Source: Clostridium sp. MB40-C1
Lineage (GTDB): Bacteria > Bacillota > Clostridia > Clostridiales > Clostridiaceae
Length of the DNA: 64,000 bases
NCBI RefSeq assembly: GCF_030913655.1
Contig: NZ_CP133189.1
Span: forward strand, 2,418,001-2,482,000
Direction: 5' to 3'
Positions 16,584 to 27,397 of this stretch are shown piece after piece. Numbering within the stretch: the first letter of the stretch is position 1; every line of letters starts with the position of its first letter. Both the position numbers and the translations under genes were made by a program. The notes below the pieces were generated by a model. The model made no database searches and was not told where the DNA came from. It was given only the letters and a program-made list of their open reading frames with translations.

Positions 16584-18263
16584 TCAAATAGATTCTGCAC
16601 TTAATACATCTACACCTGAATTTACATCTAATAAAATTTCACTATCATTATCACTACATAATGCTATATTTATTACATCTTTAATATTAGTTACAGGTAT
16701 AATTTTAACTTCACTTTCACTTTTAAATATATCCTGCCAATTTTCTTTAGGTATAACTATTATTTTTGATCCTGCTTTTTTAGCTGCAGAAATCTTAGCA
16801 TTTACTCCTCCTATAGGCTTAACCTTTCCATGTAGTGAAATTTCTCCTGTCATAGAAACTTTATTATTTACAGGTATTCCTTTAATAGCACTATATATAG
16901 CTGTTGTAATACTTATACCAGCAGAAGGTCCATCTACTGGCATACCACCTGGAAAATTAATATGTATGTCATACTTATCACATTGTATATTAAATATCTT
17001 TTTTAGTACTGTTATAGCATTTTCAACGGAACTTCTAGCTGTACTTTTCATTATAAGTTTTTTACTTTGATTGCTAAGTTCCTCTTCTTCCACTATGCCT
17101 GTAATTATTAATTTGCCTTTTTCAGAGTCTGTTTTCTGACAAGAAGCTTCTATTTCCATAATCGTACCCATATTAGCCCCATATACTGCAAGCCCATTTA
17201 CATATCCTACTTGAGGTTCTTCTGGAATATTCTTTTCAGGCCTTGGAGAATACTGACCATTTTCTATTATCCATTCTATATCATCTGATTTTATTGTATC
17301 TCGTTTTTCATTTAAAGCGATTCCAACTCCAAGCTGAACTAAACTTACAGCTTCTCTACCATTACTAGCGTATTTTCCTACTAGTTTTTTAGATATAGAA
17401 TCTATTTTGAAACCAGCTCTAATGGCCGCATTTTCTGCTATTTCTTCTATTTCTTCCTGCAACAATGGCCTAAAAAAAATTTCTACACATCTCGACCTTA
17501 AAGCAGGGCATATTTCTTCTGGATTTCTTGTTGTGGCTCCTATCAATCTAAAATCAGCAGGAAGACCATTGTCAAAAATTTCCTTTACGTATAATGGCAT
17601 ATTAGGATCTTCTGAATTATAATAAGCACTATCTAAAAAAACCTTCCTATCTTCCATAACTTTTAAAAGTTTATTCATTTCTATTGGATGTAACTCCCCT
17701 ATCTCATCTATAAACAATATCCCTCCATGAGCCTTTGTAACTGCTCCCGATTTTGGTTGTGGTATACCTGCTGCTCCAAAAGCACCAGCTCCTTGATATA
17801 TAGGATCATGCACAGAACCTATTAATGGATCTGCAATTCCTCTATCGTCAAACCGAACAGTAGTAGCATCTATTTCCACAAATTTGGCTTCTTCCTTAAA
17901 AGGAGAATCTTTTTGATTTTTTACATATTCTAAAACTAATCTAGCTGCCGCAGTTTTACCAATTCCAGGTGGCCCATATATTATGACATGCTGAGGATTA
18001 GGACCACATATAGCCGCCTTTAAGGATTTTATTCCATTTTCTTGCCCTATTACGTCTTTAAATGTAGTAGGTCTACTTTTTTCTGTAAGCGGTTCTGTTA
18101 AATTTATAGACTTTAGTTTTGTCAATTTCTCCATTTCTTTTTTATTTTCTCTATTTACTACTACCTTATTTCCATTCTGAGACTTAATAGCATTTAAAAA
18201 ATACATTCCCATTATTATAGTAACAAATAAACTAATATAGCTTACTACAGAACTATTAATCAT
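16584..18263 (-). CDS. lonB: ATP-dependent protease LonB
   Basis: This 559-residue protein has an N-terminal membrane helix (about residues 6-25), a AAA+ domain with Walker A GPPGIGKT (97-104) and Walker B ILFIDEIGEL, and a C-terminal Lon protease domain with the catalytic Ser in PVDGPSAGIS. It lacks the large LonA N-terminal domain, as is typical of Bacillus/Clostridium LonB, which in Bacillus is produced in the forespore under sigma-F. I chose the ATG at 18263 behind GGAAGGTG; an upstream TTG would cover that site. It sits between lon and clpX in the usual Firmicutes order but appears separately transcribed, with terminators on both sides. Confidence 0.93.
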   Translation of the reverse strand: MINSSVVSYISLFVTIIMGMYFLNAIKSQNGNKVVVNRENKKEMEKLTKLKSINLTEPLTEKSRPTTFKDVIGQENGIKSLKAAICGPNPQHVIIYGPPGIGKTAAARLVLEYVKNQKDSPFKEEAKFVEIDATTVRFDDRGIADPLIGSVHDPIYQGAGAFGAAGIPQPKSGAVTKAHGGILFIDEIGELHPIEMNKLLKVMEDRKVFLDSAYYNSEDPNMPLYVKEIFDNGLPADFRLIGATTRNPEEICPALRSRCVEIFFRPLLQEEIEEIAENAAIRAGFKIDSISKKLVGKYASNGREAVSLVQLGVGIALNEKRDTIKSDDIEWIIENGQYSPRPEKNIPEEPQVGYVNGLAVYGANMGTIMEIEASCQKTDSEKGKLIITGIVEEEELSNQSKKLIMKSTARSSVENAITVLKKIFNIQCDKYDIHINFPGGMPVDGPSAGISITTAIYSAIKGIPVNNKVSMTGEISLHGKVKPIGGVNAKISAAKKAGSKIIVIPKENWQDIFKSESEVKIIPVTNIKDVINIALCSDNDSEILLDVNSGVDVLSAESI

Positions 18264-18434
18264 ATGCTTTATCACCTTCCTGCACAAAGTAGAAAAACTT
18301 GTATTCTTTATTTTATATTTTGTACATTTTAAGGTAATATATTCAGTATTCTATATTAAAATTAAAACTAATAACCTTTTAATCTATAATACAACTTCAT
18401 TTTATTAACTTATGTTTTTTCCAAAAACTAAAAA

Positions 18435-18454
18435 AACACCTATACATAGGTGTT
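18435..18454 (-). terminator. Terminator of clpX
   Basis: AACACCTAT-AC-ATAGGTGTT followed by a run of T 15 bp after the clpX stop. It has T tracts on both strands. Confidence 0.9.
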
Positions 18455-18468
18455 TTTTTAAAGAAGTT

Positions 18469-19761
18469 TTAAGCCGGTTCACTACCTCTTTTTTTTCTTT
18501 TACGTTTCTGTCCATTTATAACAGGTCTTTTTTCTCCGTCAGTTAATACAAGTTCTGGTTTCTTATTATCAATAGTCTCTTCATTTATAATAACTTTTAC
18601 AATATCTTCTTTAGAAGGTATGTCAAACATAATATCTCTCATAATATCTTCTATTATAGATCTAAGACCTCTAGCACCTGTCTTTCTTTCAATAGCTTCA
18701 TTAGCTATTGCTTTCAATGCCTCATCCTTAAATTCAAGTTCAACATTATCCATCAATAAAAGTTTCTCGTATTGCTTAACAAGAGCATTTTTAGGTTCTT
18801 TTAGTATTCTAACAAGTGCTTCATTATCAAGAGATTGAAGTGTTACTACTATAGGTAATCTACCTACAAATTCAGGAATCAATCCAAATCTCAATAAATC
18901 CTCTGGCACTATATCCTTTAATAATACCCCTATATCTTTTTCTTTCTTTGACTGTATATCAGAACCAAAACCTAATGTACTTTTTCTAGTTCTTTTTTCT
19001 ATAATCTTATCTACTCCATCAAAAGCTCCACCACAAATAAATAATATGTTTGAAGTATTTATTTGTATAAATTCTTGATGTGGATGCTTTCTTCCCCCTT
19101 GTGGAGGTACTGAGGCTACAGTTCCTTCTAATATCTTTAATAAGGCTTGTTGAACCCCTTCTCCAGAAACATCTCTTGTTATAGATGGATTTTCTGATTT
19201 TCTTGCTATTTTGTCTATTTCATCTATATATATTATACCTTTTTCAGCTTTTTCAACATCATAGTCTGCATTTTGAATCAGTTTTAATAATATATTCTCT
19301 ACATCTTCACCAACATATCCAGCTTCTGTTAGTGTAGTAGCATCTGCAATAGCAAACGGAACATTAAGAAGCTTCGCTAACGTTTGTGCAAGTAATGTCT
19401 TACCTGAACCTGTTGGACCTAATAGTAATATATTACTTTTTTGAAGTTCAATATCATCTACATCTACAGATGAATTTATTCTTTTATAATGATTATATAC
19501 TGCTACCGCTAAAGCCTTTTTTGCACCTTCTTGACCAATTACATATTGATCTAGATAATTTTTAATTTCATAAGGTTTTGGAAGAGAAGTTATATCTATT
19601 TCAGCATTTTCCTCAAATTCATCTGCTATTATTTCTGAACATAAATCGATGCATTCGTCACATATATATACTCCAGGACCAGCTATAAGTCTTCTAACTT
19701 GTTCTTGAGTTTTTCCACAAAAGGAGCACTTCAACTGTTTCTTATCATCATATTTAGACAT
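18469..19761 (-). CDS. clpX: ClpX, ATPase subunit of ClpXP protease
   Basis: This 430-residue protein carries the N-terminal zinc-binding domain (Cys12, Cys15, Cys34, Cys37), then AAA+ with Walker [10 protein letters not shown] (about 114-122), Walker [11 protein letters not shown], sensor and arginine-finger regions, and a basic C-terminal tail (KRKRKKR). The ClpP-docking loop reads LGF where the textbook motif is IGF, a conservative change. ClpX unfolds substrates and feeds them to ClpP. It lies 19 bp after clpP, so the two form one operon, and a terminator follows. Confidence 0.97.
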   Translation of the reverse strand: MSKYDDKKQLKCSFCGKTQEQVRRLIAGPGVYICDECIDLCSEIIADEFEENAEIDITSLPKPYEIKNYLDQYVIGQEGAKKALAVAVYNHYKRINSSVDVDDIELQKSNILLLGPTGSGKTLLAQTLAKLLNVPFAIADATTLTEAGYVGEDVENILLKLIQNADYDVEKAEKGIIYIDEIDKIARKSENPSITRDVSGEGVQQALLKILEGTVASVPPQGGRKHPHQEFIQINTSNILFICGGAFDGVDKIIEKRTRKSTLGFGSDIQSKKEKDIGVLLKDIVPEDLLRFGLIPEFVGRLPIVVTLQSLDNEALVRILKEPKNALVKQYEKLLLMDNVELEFKDEALKAIANEAIERKTGARGLRSIIEDIMRDIMFDIPSKEDIVKVIINEETIDNKKPELVLTDGEKRPVINGQKRKRKKRGSEPA

Positions 19762-19780
19762 CTTTACACCTCACTAAGGT

Positions 19781-20365
19781 TTATTTCTTTCTAGTTACAA
19801 CATCATCAATTAGACCATATTCTTTTGCTTCATAGGCCTCCATGAAGTTATCTCTCTCAACATCTCTTTTTATTTGTTCTAATGGTTTTCCTGTTCTTTC
19901 ACTTAATATTGTATTCAATTTATCTTTTATTCTTAATATTCTTTTAGCATGAATATCTATATCTGTAGCTTGACCTTGAAATCCTCCAAGTGGTTGGTGA
20001 ATCATTATTTCACTATTTGGAAGAGCAAATCTCTTTCCTTGCGCTCCTGCTGTTAAAAGAAATGCCCCCATAGACGCAGCCATACCTACACATATTGTAG
20101 ATACATCTGGTTTTATATATTGCATAGTATCATATATAGCCATTCCAGCGGTAATAGAGCCACCTGGACTATTTATATAAAGATATATATCTTTGTCTGG
20201 ATCTTCTCCTTCTAAAAACAACATTTGTGCAACTACAAGGCTTGCTGTAACATCATTTACTTCCTCACCTAAAAATATTATTCTGTCTTTTAAAAGCCTT
20301 GAATATATATCATAAGATCTTTCTCCTCTATTAGTTTGCTCAACTACAACAGGTACTAAACTCAT
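19781..20365 (-). CDS. clpP: ClpP serine protease subunit
   Basis: A 194-residue ClpP with its catalytic triad in standard positions: Ser98 (in GMAASMGAF), His123 (MIHQPLGG) and an Asp near 172. The length and N-terminal axial-loop region are normal. It forms the tetradecameric proteolytic chamber for ClpX. It starts at the ATG behind AGGAGGAG and is co-transcribed with clpX. The region upstream contains a plausible sigma-A promoter; tig upstream ends in its own terminator. Confidence 0.97.
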   Translation of the reverse strand: MSLVPVVVEQTNRGERSYDIYSRLLKDRIIFLGEEVNDVTASLVVAQMLFLEGEDPDKDIYLYINSPGGSITAGMAIYDTMQYIKPDVSTICVGMAASMGAFLLTAGAQGKRFALPNSEIMIHQPLGGFQGQATDIDIHAKRILRIKDKLNTILSERTGKPLEQIKRDVERDNFMEAYEAKEYGLIDDVVTRKK

Positions 20366-20417
20366 TTTATCTCCTCCTCAATATTATTTTAATTTTTATA
20401 TGTTATTTAAAAACTCT

Positions 20418-20446
20418 AATATAATACTCATATGTTTTATAAGTAA
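20418..20446 (-). promoter_or_regulatory. Putative sigma-A promoter of clpP-clpX
   Basis: TTACTT, 17 bp and TATATT on the minus strand, about 55 bp before the clpP start. A GCCTTAG / CTAAGGC inverted repeat lies just upstream at 20464-20489. Confidence 0.5.
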
Positions 20447-20604
20447 TAAATAGTAACTCCTTAGCCTTAGATAAAATTCACACTAAGGCAATTTTTACAA
20501 CTGTTTATAAATAAATCAGCTACTCTTCTTAAAAAGTTTTACCTTAAGATTATCACCTATATTTAATATGATATTCACATTTCAAAAGAATTTGATGTAA
20601 AATA

Positions 20605-20628
20605 ATTGCCAGAAACATTTCTGGCAAT
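20605..20628 (-). terminator. Terminator of tig
   Basis: ATTGCCAGAAA-TG-TTTCTGGCAAT, then TATTTT on the minus strand, 14 bp after the tig stop. Confidence 0.85.
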
Positions 20629-20642
20629 CATTTTTAGTCTAT

Positions 20643-21935
20643 TTATGCTATTTCCTTGCTACTATTAACCAAAAGCTCTATTGCTTTTTCATTCACTATT
20701 TGAGATTTTAAATATTCTCCTTGAGCGCCCATAATAGCATCTACTACCTTTTCTGGTTCATTGCTTCCATATTGTTTAGCTATTTCAATTGCTCTTTCTT
20801 TCATTTCATCTTCAGAAACTTCAACATTTTCTAATTTAACTATTTGTTCAAGAACTAATTCAGTTTTAACTCTTTTTTCTGCTGTTTCTTTCATATATTC
20901 TCTAACTTTTTCTTCTGTATTGTTTGTGTATTGATAATAAGTGTCAATGTCTAACCCTTGATATTGTAATCTCATTTCTAAATCTTTAAGCATAACATCT
21001 ACTTCTTTATCTATCATTACTTTTGGAATTTCAACTTCTGCTTTATTGCATACCGCTTCTATAACAGATTCTTTATATTCTGCTTCTTCTCTAGCTTTAT
21101 TAGCTTCTTCCGCTTTCTTTCTTATATCATTTTTTAATTCTTCTAAAGTATCAAATTCTGAAACTTCTTTTGCAAATTCATCATCTAATTCTGGTAATTC
21201 TTTTGATTTTATTTCTTTTATCTTAACTTTGAAATTTGCAGGTTTTCCATTTAAGTCATCTCTGCCATATTGTTCTGGGAAATTAACATTAATCTCCTTT
21301 TCTTCTGATGCTTTTAATCCTATTAATTGTTCTTCAAAGTTATCTATGAATGTACCTGAGCCTATTTCTAATGAATAGTCTTCGCCTTTTCCACCTTCAA
21401 AAGCCACACCATCTATAAATCCTTCAAAATCAATTACAGTTATGTCTCCTTTTTCTACAGTTCCATCTTCTTTTGTCATTATTCTTGCATTTTTTTCTTG
21501 CATAGCTTTTACTTGTTTTTCGATTTCTTCATCAGTTACGTTATATTTTTCTTTTTTAACTTCTAATCCTTTATATTCACTAACAGTCACTTCTGGTTTA
21601 ACTGTAACTTCTGCTGTATAAATAAAATCTTTGTCGGAACCTATTTGTGCTATATCTATTTTTGGGTAATCTACAGGAGATAATTTATGTTCTTCAACAG
21701 CTTGTGGATATGTAAGTTCACAACAATCATTTATAGCATCTTCATAGAACACACCTTCACCATAATATCTCTTTATTATATTCATTGGTGCTTTTCCTTT
21801 TCTAAAACCAGGAATATTGAATTTTTTAGCATTCTTTTTATATGCTTTTTGTATTGCTTCATTAAATTTTTCTTTTTCTACAGTTATTTCTAGTTTAACA
21901 ACATTAGTTTCTATCTTTTCAATTTTAGTATTCAT
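20643..21935 (-). CDS. tig: Trigger factor, ribosome-associated chaperone and prolyl isomerase
   Basis: A 430-residue protein with the ribosome-binding N-domain (GFRKGKAP signature near residue 45), an FKBP-type isomerase domain (about 150-240; [10 protein letters not shown] and [13 protein letters not shown]) and a helical C-terminal chaperone domain. It acts on nascent chains at the ribosome exit. The start at 21935 follows GGGAGG; an in-frame TTG 18 bp earlier would include that site. The position ahead of clpP-clpX is the standard clostridial order. Confidence 0.97.
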   Translation of the reverse strand: MNTKIEKIETNVVKLEITVEKEKFNEAIQKAYKKNAKKFNIPGFRKGKAPMNIIKRYYGEGVFYEDAINDCCELTYPQAVEEHKLSPVDYPKIDIAQIGSDKDFIYTAEVTVKPEVTVSEYKGLEVKKEKYNVTDEEIEKQVKAMQEKNARIMTKEDGTVEKGDITVIDFEGFIDGVAFEGGKGEDYSLEIGSGTFIDNFEEQLIGLKASEEKEINVNFPEQYGRDDLNGKPANFKVKIKEIKSKELPELDDEFAKEVSEFDTLEELKNDIRKKAEEANKAREEAEYKESVIEAVCNKAEVEIPKVMIDKEVDVMLKDLEMRLQYQGLDIDTYYQYTNNTEEKVREYMKETAEKRVKTELVLEQIVKLENVEVSEDEMKERAIEIAKQYGSNEPEKVVDAIMGAQGEYLKSQIVNEKAIELLVNSSKEIA

Positions 21936-22268
21936 TAATTTTTTTCCTCCCAATCACCGTAAGTACTTATTTTGACTTCATATATTATAACATACATTCT
22001 TAAATTTTTACAAATGTATCTGAAGATTTTTTCATAATTATAATTATATACTAAAAGTTTCATATTACAACACTTATTTATATTAATCATTTTTCAATAA
22101 CTAGTAACCAATTCCCAGTAATCAGTTTTCAGTTTATAAAACTAATCATCACTAATCTCTAAAATATCATAAGAACTTTATATAAAGTTCTTAACAATAA
22201 AAAAACTAGAAATTTGACGAAAATTCCACACAATCTCACCTAGCACCTAGCACCTACTCTATTCTACC
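21936..22268. other. Intergenic region with degenerate heptanucleotide repeats
   Basis: Besides the tig promoter, this 333-bp stretch holds two short runs with a period of 7: around 22100-22137 (ACTAGTA, ACCAATT, CCCAGTA, ATCAGTT, TTCAGTT) and 22239-22268 (CCTAGCA, CCTAGCA, CCTACTC). It also holds a small AAGAACTTTATATAAAGTTCTT palindrome-like hairpin near 22166-22190. I see no gene. Confidence 0.6.
21984..22013 (-). promoter_or_regulatory. Putative sigma-A promoter of tig
   Basis: TTGTAA, 18 bp, TATAAT on the minus strand about 50 bp before the tig start. Confidence 0.6.
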
Positions 22269-23054
22269 CTAGTATAAAAATTTTTTCAGATATTCTCTAC
22301 TATCTAGAAATTCTTTATAATCAGAGTAGTTATCACTATAAACTTCTATTATAAAGTTTCCCTCATAATTAACTTTTTTCAAATCCTCACGAAACTTCTT
22401 ATAATCAACGTTACCTCTTCCAGGCAGTAAGCATACCTCACTAGAAGTTCTATCATTTATATGAACATTAACTATATTTTCATCCATTACTTTTATATAT
22501 TCTTCAACTAAAGTTCTTGCCTTATATGCTTGCTTTATATCTAAAGTAAAATTTATAGGATATTTACATTTATCTTTAATCATTTTTAAAAAATTCAAGT
22601 CTGATGACATGCACCACGAAACATTCTCTTGAGCTAGTTTTATCCCTATTTCAGCAGATATATATACAAGTTCATTATATACATCTGCTATTAAATTTGC
22701 ATCAAAAAATCTAGTATCTATTTTTCTCATACCATGAAAAGTATATGTATTTGCTCCTAATTTTTTTCCCGCAATACATACTTCTTTAAAATACTTTAAC
22801 ATATCTTTCCTTCTTCTTTTGTAACTATCAAACAAATATGGTTCAAAAAAAGATGAAAAAGCATGAACGGAATTTACAGAAAACCCCCATTTTTCTTTTT
22901 CATAAATAAGCCTGTTTGTAAATTCCTCTTCAAATTCACTGGGACAATTAAAAAACAATTCACCTGTTTTAAATCCTAAATTTTTCATTAACCTTATAGA
23001 ATCTTCTAAGCACACCTTTGGATAAAAACATGCAGAAGAAATACCAATTTCCAC
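22269..23054 (-). CDS. Sugar phosphate isomerase/epimerase-like TIM-barrel protein
   Basis: A 261-residue protein of the xylose-isomerase-like/AP-endonuclease-2 superfamily. It has ISSACFYPK at the N-terminus, metal-ligand type residues in TFHGMR, the Glu of LAQENVSW, NVHINDR and PGRGNVDYKKF, and a final Glu strand IIEVYSDNY. Such proteins are metal-dependent isomerases, epimerases or endonucleases; the substrate cannot be given. The start is a GTG at 23054 behind AAGGATGG. It lies 28 bp after the anchored-protein gene and may be its operon partner. Confidence 0.8.
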   Translation of the reverse strand: MEIGISSACFYPKVCLEDSIRLMKNLGFKTGELFFNCPSEFEEEFTNRLIYEKEKWGFSVNSVHAFSSFFEPYLFDSYKRRRKDMLKYFKEVCIAGKKLGANTYTFHGMRKIDTRFFDANLIADVYNELVYISAEIGIKLAQENVSWCMSSDLNFLKMIKDKCKYPINFTLDIKQAYKARTLVEEYIKVMDENIVNVHINDRTSSEVCLLPGRGNVDYKKFREDLKKVNYEGNFIIEVYSDNYSDYKEFLDSREYLKKFLY

Positions 23055-23082
23055 TATATAAAACCCATCCTTATCTTACTAT

Positions 23083-23910
23083 TTATTTGACCATCCTTGT
23101 TTTGCCATCTACCATAACTTCTAATCCTTCTTGCAAAATCTTTCCATACTCAATTGATTTTCCCCTAACTTCTCCTCCCCATTCATTTAATCTATACTGA
23201 TGTGAACCTTCATTTAAATTATATCTCCATATAAATTTATCTTCTTTTCTATTAAACCATGGGAGCTGGGATAAGTATATTATAGTATTATCATCTAAAA
23301 TTTTCGGTGAAGCATTCCATATATATTGAGGGTTATCTTTTAATATTACATCTTTAGAAAATTTTTGTCCTTTTGTAGATATATATTCTTTATTTGCAAT
23401 ATCTTTTTTATTTCCATTTTCATCTACCAAAATCATGCTTTGGTTAACCCTATCAATAAATACTAGATATTTTTTTGAACTACTAATACTGTATTGAATA
23501 GTCTTTGGCGAAAAATCAACATATTGTCTTTTGTTGTTAACTAAATCATATGTTAATTTAACCTCTTCACCATTTGAAAGCTTTATCGATTCTATTTGTT
23601 GCTTTAAATCTAGCTGTTTTTTTTGCTCTTGCTTTTTAGTATTTATATTCTTAGTTTCATCTTTCCTTTTTTCTTCAGAACTATTTTTTTTCTGTTGTTC
23701 TTGTTTAGGGGCTTCTTTTTTATTTAATTTATGTACTTTATTTGTAATTTTATTAACAGCTGTCCTTAGCATATTATTAGAATTACCTATGGAAAAGGAT
23801 ACCCAACTTATAATAATTAATACTACAAGTATAACTCCTATTTTTTTTGCTTTCTTTCTTCTTCTCATTTTTTTATGGTAATCTTTGCTAAATATACTCG
23901 GTTTTGCCAT
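23083..23910 (-). CDS. Membrane-anchored protein with a beta-rich ectodomain, unknown function
   Basis: This 275-residue protein has a strongly basic N-terminus (KKMRRRKKAKK), a signal-anchor at about residues 24-42, a long Lys/Glu/Gln-rich linker (about 58-105) and a beta-rich ectodomain with repeated hydrophobic strands and SPK/NASPKIL turns. I do not recognise a family. Its plan (anchor, charged linker, beta-rich domain) resembles the protein at 6183-7250. The Shine-Dalgarno is GGAGGTG. The carAB terminator lies upstream, so it has its own promoter. Confidence 0.65.
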   Translation of the reverse strand: MAKPSIFSKDYHKKMRRRKKAKKIGVILVVLIIISWVSFSIGNSNNMLRTAVNKITNKVHKLNKKEAPKQEQQKKNSSEEKRKDETKNINTKKQEQKKQLDLKQQIESIKLSNGEEVKLTYDLVNNKRQYVDFSPKTIQYSISSSKKYLVFIDRVNQSMILVDENGNKKDIANKEYISTKGQKFSKDVILKDNPQYIWNASPKILDDNTIIYLSQLPWFNRKEDKFIWRYNLNEGSHQYRLNEWGGEVRGKSIEYGKILQEGLEVMVDGKTRMVK

Positions 23911-24019
23911 ACTTTCACCTCCTACATTAAATAATAGTATAATTTAATAAGCTACATTTATGTATAATAAACATATTTAATATTTTTCTAATTATATTAT
24001 TCCCTATTTTCATTATACA

Positions 24020-24058
24020 AAAAAAGACTTGATAATTCAAAATATACAAGTCTTTTTT
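24020..24058. terminator. Terminator downstream of carAB
   Basis: AAAAAAGACTTG and CAAGTCTTTTTT arms with a 15-base loop about 130 bp beyond the carB stop. It can act in both directions. Confidence 0.75.
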
Positions 24059-24188
24059 CTTATACTTTTCTTATTTAAATTGCTTCATAATTCATAATCA
24101 TAAATAGATTCTTTTTAAACCTTTATTTTTTTCAAAAATAATGACTAAACTTTAATTCTCAGCTAAGAATATTAAATCGTATATTTCA

Positions 24189-27100
24189 TCAAAAATATTC
24201 TTTTAACTCTCTATATTGTATTTCAACATTATTATTTTTAATATTAATTGCTTTTAAAAATGTTTTTGCTGTATCAATACATGTAAATAGTGGTATCTTG
24301 TATTCTGCTGCCTTTCTTCTTACCTTAAACCCTTCAGTAATTATATTATTACCTTTCGTTGGGGTATTTATTATAAGATTGATTTTTTCTTTTGATATTA
24401 AATCAAATAAGTTATTCACATCCACTATTTCACAATCTATATTGCATTTTCTAAGTTCTTCCCCTGTACCCTCAGAAGTATAAATTTTAAATCCTAATTT
24501 ATAATATTCTTTTACAATGTCTATCCCCTCTTCTTTATCTACATCTTTAAGAGAAACATATAGTGAACCTTCATTACATATTTCTATTCCAGAAGCAACA
24601 AATCCTTTATACATTGCTTTCTCTAAATCGTAATCTACTCCTAAAACTTCTCCTGTAGACTTCATTTCCGGTCCCAAATATGTGTCTACATCTGCCAATT
24701 TCTCATTAGAGAATACTGGAACTTTAACAGCTTTAATTTTTCCTTCTTTTAAAAGACCTGTTCCCCATTCTGAATCTCCTAATTTCATACCTAGCATTGT
24801 TTGAACTGCTATATTAACCATAGGTACACCAGTAACTTTACTTAATATAGGTACAGTTCTTGAAGCTCTTGGATTTACTTCTATTACATAAACTTCTTTA
24901 CCATCATACACATATTGAATATTTACAAGTCCAACTATTTTTAATGCTCTAGCAATCTTTTCAGTGTTTTTAACTAATTTATCTATTGTATCTTTTGATA
25001 ATGTCATAGGTGGGTATACTGTTATACTATCTCCTGAATGTACTCCCGTTCTCTCTATATGTTCCATTATTCCAGGTATTACAATATCTTCTCCATCCGA
25101 TATAGCATCTACTTCTATCTCTGTTCCCTTTACATATTTATCTATCAATATGGTATGCTCATTACCTAAACTAACTGCTTCAATCATATATTTTTCTAAT
25201 GATGCTTTATCGTAAACTACTTGCATTGCCCTTCCCCCTATTACATAGGAAGGTCTTACTATTACAGGATATCCTAATTTCTCCACTACCTCATATGCCT
25301 CATTTATATTTGTAACTGCATATCCAGTTGGGGTTTTTACATTAAGTTTTTCTAACAAATTTCTAAATTTATCTCTATCTTCAGCTAAATCTATAGATTC
25401 AAAACTGGTTCCTAATATATTTACTCCTCTTTCACTAAGCTTTTCTGCTAAATTAATAGATGTTTGCCCTCCAAACTGAAGTATAACACCTTTTGGTTTT
25501 TCTTTTCTTACCACATTCATTACATCATCTATATATAAAGATTCAAAATATAGTTTATCCGAAGTATCAAAATCCGTACTTACTGTTTCTGGATTATTGT
25601 TTATCATAATTGACTCATAGCCTGCATTCTTAATTGCCCATGCTCCATGAACACAGCAATAATCAAATTCTATACCTTGCCCTATTCTTATTGGACCTGA
25701 ACCTATAACCATAATCTTTTCTTTATCTGAAACAAAATTTTCTTCTTCATTTTCATAGCATGAGTAATAATAAGGAGTTTTTGCTTGGAATTCTCCACTA
25801 CAAGTATCAACCATTTTATATACTGGGTATATATCTTTTAATTTCTTAACTCTATCTATTCTCTCAATGTCTATATTAGAAAGCTTGCTTATTTGTACAT
25901 CAGTAAATCCCATTGTACTAGCCTTACAAATAAGTTCATCATCTACTACTTTTTGTTCTAATTTTTTTTCTACATTAACTATATTATTTATTCTATTCAA
26001 AAACCATTTATCTATTTTAGTAATATCATATATATAATCAATTTTATAATCTCTTCTTAAAGCTTCTGCTATAGCAAAAATTCTTTCATCATCTTGCTTT
26101 TTTATTTTTTCTTCTAATTCCTCATTAGATAATTCTTGCCCATTCTCTAATCTAATCCCTACAAGTTTACTTTCTAAACAGGTTAAAGCTTTTAAAAAGG
26201 CGCTCTCAAAGTTTCTATCTATAGCCATTACTTCTCCAGTTGCTTTCATTTGAGTTCCTAAATGTCTTTCTGCAGTATTAAACTTATCAAAAGGCCATTT
26301 AGGCATCTTTACTACAACATAATCTAATGCAGGTTCAAAACACGCGCTTGAGTTTTTTGTAACATAATTTTTAAGTTCATCTAAGCTATAACCTATGGCT
26401 ATTTTAGAAGCTATTTTAGCTATAGGATATCCTGCTGCTTTTGATGCTAATGCACTGGAGCGGCTTACTCTTGGGTTTACCTCTATAACTATATATTTGC
26501 TGCTATTGGGGTCTAATGCAAATTGTACATTACATCCTCCTTCTATTTTTAAACTTCTTATTATTTTTACAGCAGAACGTCTAAGCATGTGATATTCACT
26601 GTCTCTTAAAGTTTGTGATGGAGCAACTACAATGCTATCTCCTGTATGAACTCCTACTGGATCTATATTTTCCATATTACATACTATAATACAATTATCC
26701 TTTTTATCTCTTATAACCTCATACTCAAGCTCCTTCCATCCAGCTACACTCTGTTCAAGTAGTATTTGAGTTATGGGACTCATCTTAAGCCCTCTATCAC
26801 ATATTTCTAAGTATTCTTCCATAGTTTCTGCTATTCCGCCGCCAGTTCCTCCTAATGTATAAGCTGGTCTTATTATAATAGGAAGCCCATTTTTTTCTAC
26901 AAACTCAATACACTGCTTCATATTTACTGCAATCGCACTTTCCGGAATAGGTTCATTTATTTCAATCATTAAGTCTTTAAACTCTTCTCTATCTTCTGCT
27001 TTTTTAATAGCCGCACTATTTATACCTAAAAGCTTAACTTCATATTTATCCAATATACCTTCTTCTTTCAATTCCATAGCTATGTTTAAAGCTGTTTGTC

Positions 27101-27374
27101 CTCCAAACCCTGCAAGTATACCATCTGGTCTTTCTTTTTCTATTATTTTTTCTATAACATCAGTCTTTAATGGTTCGATATAAACTTTATCTGCTATATT
27201 CATATCTGTCATTATAGTAGCTGGATTACTGTTGACTAATATAGTTTCTATTCCTTCTTCTTTTATTGACTTACAAGCTTGCGTACCTGAATAATCAAAT
27301 TCAGCTGCTTGTCCAATTATTATAGGACCTGATCCTAAAATCATAACCTTTTTTAACATTTTGTCTAATGCCAT
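24189..27374 (-). CDS. carB: Carbamoyl-phosphate synthase large subunit
   Basis: A 1061-residue protein of the full length for CarB. It holds two homologous synthetase halves, each with a preATP-grasp start (MILGSGPIIIGQ near residue 11 and MVIGSGPIRIGQ near 555) and an ATP-grasp core (TLGGTGGG; YVIGGRAMQ), an oligomerisation domain between them and a C-terminal MGS-like allosteric domain (about 930-1061). It makes carbamoyl phosphate from bicarbonate, ammonia channelled from CarA and two ATP, for pyrimidines and arginine. It lies 23 bp after carA and shares the PyrR-type leader. Confidence 0.97.
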   Translation of the reverse strand: MALDKMLKKVMILGSGPIIIGQAAEFDYSGTQACKSIKEEGIETILVNSNPATIMTDMNIADKVYIEPLKTDVIEKIIEKERPDGILAGFGGQTALNIAMELKEEGILDKYEVKLLGINSAAIKKAEDREEFKDLMIEINEPIPESAIAVNMKQCIEFVEKNGLPIIIRPAYTLGGTGGGIAETMEEYLEICDRGLKMSPITQILLEQSVAGWKELEYEVIRDKKDNCIIVCNMENIDPVGVHTGDSIVVAPSQTLRDSEYHMLRRSAVKIIRSLKIEGGCNVQFALDPNSSKYIVIEVNPRVSRSSALASKAAGYPIAKIASKIAIGYSLDELKNYVTKNSSACFEPALDYVVVKMPKWPFDKFNTAERHLGTQMKATGEVMAIDRNFESAFLKALTCLESKLVGIRLENGQELSNEELEEKIKKQDDERIFAIAEALRRDYKIDYIYDITKIDKWFLNRINNIVNVEKKLEQKVVDDELICKASTMGFTDVQISKLSNIDIERIDRVKKLKDIYPVYKMVDTCSGEFQAKTPYYYSCYENEEENFVSDKEKIMVIGSGPIRIGQGIEFDYCCVHGAWAIKNAGYESIMINNNPETVSTDFDTSDKLYFESLYIDDVMNVVRKEKPKGVILQFGGQTSINLAEKLSERGVNILGTSFESIDLAEDRDKFRNLLEKLNVKTPTGYAVTNINEAYEVVEKLGYPVIVRPSYVIGGRAMQVVYDKASLEKYMIEAVSLGNEHTILIDKYVKGTEIEVDAISDGEDIVIPGIMEHIERTGVHSGDSITVYPPMTLSKDTIDKLVKNTEKIARALKIVGLVNIQYVYDGKEVYVIEVNPRASRTVPILSKVTGVPMVNIAVQTMLGMKLGDSEWGTGLLKEGKIKAVKVPVFSNEKLADVDTYLGPEMKSTGEVLGVDYDLEKAMYKGFVASGIEICNEGSLYVSLKDVDKEEGIDIVKEYYKLGFKIYTSEGTGEELRKCNIDCEIVDVNNLFDLISKEKINLIINTPTKGNNIITEGFKVRRKAAEYKIPLFTCIDTAKTFLKAINIKNNNVEIQYRELKEYF

Positions 27375-27397
27375 ATTAACTACCTCCTACTGTTTTG

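Noticed and set aside
20464-20489. GCCTTAG / CTAAGGC inverted repeat before clpP as a terminator or CtsR/CIRCE site
   Set aside because: No U run on the minus strand and no match to CIRCE or CtsR consensus; no function assigned.
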